Notes under the pieces: model-generated
Databases searched by the model: none
The model's input: only the letters and a program-made list of their open reading frames with translations
What the model was told of the DNA's origin: nothing
In this document: piece after piece, positions 5,265-6,744 of the stretch
How positions within the stretch are numbered: position 1 is the first letter of the stretch
Layout: each line of letters begins with the position of its first letter
Program-made: the position numbers and the translations under genes
Assembly (NCBI GenBank): GCA_013151585.1
Contig: JAADHY010000504.1
Coordinates: 1 to 6,744, forward strand
Length of the DNA stretch: 6,744 nt
Direction of reading: 5' to 3'
Origin: Planctomycetota bacterium
GTDB taxonomy: Bacteria > Planctomycetota > Planctomycetia > Planctomycetales > Planctomycetaceae

Positions 5265-6398
5265 CTACCTGGTCAACTCCGTTTTCTGTTCGCGGTACAA
5301 CTCCGCATGCGCGTCGATCATTCGTGAGACACTGAAATCGGCCTTCATGCGCTGCTGAGCCGCTTGGCCAAGTCGGCCTGCTCGTTCGGGATCAGCGAGC
5401 AAACCGGCGGCCGCTTTGGCAAACCCCAGACGATCCCCGACCGGCACGATCAGCCCCGTCTCGCCGTCGCTGACCAGTTCCCGGTTCGGCGCGATGTCGC
5501 TCACCACCACCGGCCGTGCGGCCGCCATGGCCTCCATCACGCTGTTGGACAGCCCCTCGAAGTCGCTGGCCTGCCAAAACACGTCGATCAGCCTCAGCAG
5601 TTGCGGGACGTCATCGCGATGACCGAGGAAGCGAATCCGTTCGGCAACACCGACCTGTTCGGCAAAACGCTGCATCTTGTCGCGTTCCGGGCCGTCACCG
5701 GCAATCAGGAACCACGCTCGGTCGTCGATCCGACGGAGCAGCTCGGCCGCCCAGATCAGGTCGTCCACTCGTTTCTGCCGCGCGATCCGGCCGACGTAGC
5801 CGACCACCTTGGCATCCTGGGGAAAACCCAAGTGGGCCAGCAACCGCTGCCGTTGGGCGGCCGGTAGGGGCTGACCGCTGTCGTCGGGCACTTCCACCGC
5901 GTTCCGAATCACGACGAGCCGCGGCTCGGGCATCCCCAGGTCGCGGTAGAACCGAGCGACGCTGGCCGAATTGGCGACGAGCCGATGCGTTCGCTCGATC
6001 AGCCGCCGGTCGAGCCATCGCTGCCAGCCCGCTTTCCAGACATCGACGCAGCGTTCCGAAACGATCACGCGCGGTCGGTCCCGCCCCCCGGCCACGAGCC
6101 GACCGTAACTGTTGGCCGCGAACAGCCACGTGTGCAGAATGTCCGGCTGCCACCGGTCCAGAAGTCGTTTCAAACGCCAAAGGGCGAACGGATCGAACTT
6201 GAGCCGCTTGTGTAAGAAGCAAACGGGCACGCCAGCCGCACGAAGTCGGGCTTCATACGGCCCCGTCCGAGTCAGCACGGCGACGTGCACCTCGAACTGG
6301 TCCCGAGGCAGCCCGCAGGCCAAAAGCGTCATTTGTTTTTCGGCTCCGTACCCGTCCAAAGTCGGGATCAGTTGCAGCACGCGAATTCGATCAGCCAT
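5265..6398 (-). CDS. GT4-family (GT-B fold) glycosyltransferase
   Basis: Retaining glycosyltransferase that transfers a sugar from a nucleotide donor to a glycan, lipid or other acceptor; probably cytoplasmic or membrane-associated, as no signal peptide is seen. The chosen start gives 377 residues beginning MADRIRVLQLIPTL, a typical N-terminal strand of the family; an ATG at 6431 would add 11 residues but lacks a good ribosome binding site. The N-terminal domain contains DGYGAEKQ (15-22), VIVSER (111-116) and VANSASVARF (141-150). The C-terminal domain contains GYVGRIARQKR (200-210, with R204 and K209 as likely phosphate contacts), FLIAGDGPERDKM (230-242) and the E-x7-E motif E281-E289 in FEGLSNSVMEAMA, followed by GETGLIVPVGD (312-322). 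Length and motif order are normal. The gene converges on the DUF1080 gene and diverges from the macro-domain gene, so it is probably its own unit. Polysaccharide or lipid-glycan synthesis is likely; the donor and acceptor cannot be told. Confidence 0.95.
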   Translation of the reverse strand: MADRIRVLQLIPTLDGYGAEKQMTLLACGLPRDQFEVHVAVLTRTGPYEARLRAAGVPVCFLHKRLKFDPFALWRLKRLLDRWQPDILHTWLFAANSYGRLVAGGRDRPRVIVSERCVDVWKAGWQRWLDRRLIERTHRLVANSASVARFYRDLGMPEPRLVVIRNAVEVPDDSGQPLPAAQRQRLLAHLGFPQDAKVVGYVGRIARQKRVDDLIWAAELLRRIDDRAWFLIAGDGPERDKMQRFAEQVGVAERIRFLGHRDDVPQLLRLIDVFWQASDFEGLSNSVMEAMAAARPVVVSDIAPNRELVSDGETGLIVPVGDRLGFAKAAAGLLADPERAGRLGQAAQQRMKADFSVSRMIDAHAELYREQKTELTR

Positions 6399-6402
6399 CG
6401 TT

Positions 6403-6408
6403 CTCCTC
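6403..6408 (-). promoter_or_regulatory. Ribosome binding site of the glycosyltransferase gene
   Basis: On the - strand GAGGAG lies 4 bases before the ATG at 6398. This supports the shorter start and argues against the ATG at 6431. Confidence 0.65.
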
Positions 6409-6445
6409 AAGAGCACGCTTTCACCCAGCATCTTGCGGCCGTATC

Positions 6446-6451
6446 ATTGTA
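6446..6451 (-). promoter_or_regulatory. Possible -10 box for the glycosyltransferase gene
   Basis: The - strand reads TACAAT, 5 of 6 matches to the -10 consensus, about 48 bases upstream of the start codon. No acceptable -35 hexamer is found at 16-18 bases further upstream, so this is a weak call. Confidence 0.25.
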
Positions 6452-6473
6452 GCGAATCGCGGCCGCGCGACGA

Positions 6474-6517
6474 CCGCCGGCCCGGCGGATCGACGCGATG
6501 GCCCCGACTTCGCGGGG
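6474..6517. repeat. Two GC-rich hairpins between divergent genes
   Basis: CCGCCGG and CCGGCGG flank a single base at 6474-6488, forming a near-perfect palindrome. CCCCG and CGGGG at 6502-6517 form a 5-bp stem around a 6-base loop. They lie between the glycosyltransferase and macro-domain genes and may sit in the leader of the latter. The function is unknown. Confidence 0.35.
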
Positions 6518-6558
6518 AGTTGGCTCGAACAGATGCCCAACAAAACACTGCGGTGTTC

Positions 6559-6564
6559 GGAGGG
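6559..6564 (+). promoter_or_regulatory. Ribosome binding site of the macro-domain gene
   Basis: GGAGGG lies 6 bases before the ATG at 6571, a strong match at good spacing that fixes the start. Confidence 0.75.
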
Positions 6565-6570
6565 ACGGCG

Positions 6571-6744
6571 ATGTTGGTGCGATTTGGTGTGTGTGAGGTG
6601 GAACTGGTTCAAGGGGACATCACCAAACAGGAAGCCGATGCCATCGTCAATGCGGCCAACTCGCGCTTGGCGGGCGGAGGCGGCGTGGACGGCGCAATCC
6701 ATCGGGCGGCCGGACCCTCGCTGATGCAAGAAACGCGCGAGAAA
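6571..6744 (+). CDS. Macro-domain protein (ADP-ribose / O-acetyl-ADP-ribose hydrolase type), 3'-truncated
   Basis: Macro domains bind ADP-ribose; members of the MacroD/YmdB type remove acetyl or ADP-ribosyl groups from O-acetyl-ADP-ribose or modified proteins. The 58 visible residues show the family core in order: VELVQGDITKQEADAIVNAAN, with N27-A28-A29-N30, then G35-G38 and V39-D40-G41-A42-I43-H44-R45-A46-A47-G48. N30 and D40 align with the residues Asn25 and Asp35 of E. coli YmdB that are implicated in catalysis, which suggests an active hydrolase. The start is set by a strong ribosome binding site. The frame is open to the right edge, so most of the domain (usually about 170-180 residues in total) lies outside the window. 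It is divergent from the glycosyltransferase gene and has no evident link to the glycan genes. Family is firm; substrate is inferred. Confidence 0.94.
   Translation, partial: MLVRFGVCEVELVQGDITKQEADAIVNAANSRLAGGGGVDGAIHRAAGPSLMQETREK

Noticed and set aside
5364..6202. Long + strand open frames opposite the glycosyltransferase gene
   Set aside because: They are the antisense shadow of a gene with complete GT4 motifs.

Overview
The window looks like a piece of a GC-rich bacterial chromosome, most probably from the Planctomycetota (Pirellulales-like). The reasons are the gene content (a heparinase II/III-type lyase, a Cys-type S1 sulfatase and a DUF1080 protein close together), the long gaps between co-directional genes, and the style of the proteins. 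This taxonomic guess rests on family knowledge and is not proven by the sequence.

Layout: (1) A heparinase II/III family protein on the + strand fills bases 3-1769. Its frame is open to the left edge, so its start lies outside the window. (2) A 349-base gap holds no convincing gene, only one small hairpin and a tandem heptamer. (3) A secreted S1-family sulfatase runs from 2119 to 3624. (4) A 665-base gap carries several hairpins, a G-rich inverted repeat, a short palindrome and, at its right end, a good sigma70-like promoter. (5) A secreted DUF1080 / 3-keto-disaccharide hydrolase-like protein runs from 4296 to 5045. (6) A convergent GT4 glycosyltransferase on the - strand spans 5265-6398. (7) A divergent macro-domain protein begins at 6571 and is cut by the right edge.

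The three + strand genes suggest breakdown of a sulfated, uronate-containing polysaccharide: the lyase would cut the chain, the sulfatase would remove sulfate esters, and the DUF1080 protein would act on oxidised disaccharides or bind glycans. The gaps are too long for a tight operon, and the DUF1080 gene appears to have its own promoter, so this is a loose functional neighbourhood. The glycosyltransferase and macro-domain genes look like separate units. I see no tRNA, rRNA, CRISPR array, insertion sequence or defence system. The genes belong to known families, and the less explained material is in the intergenic regions.
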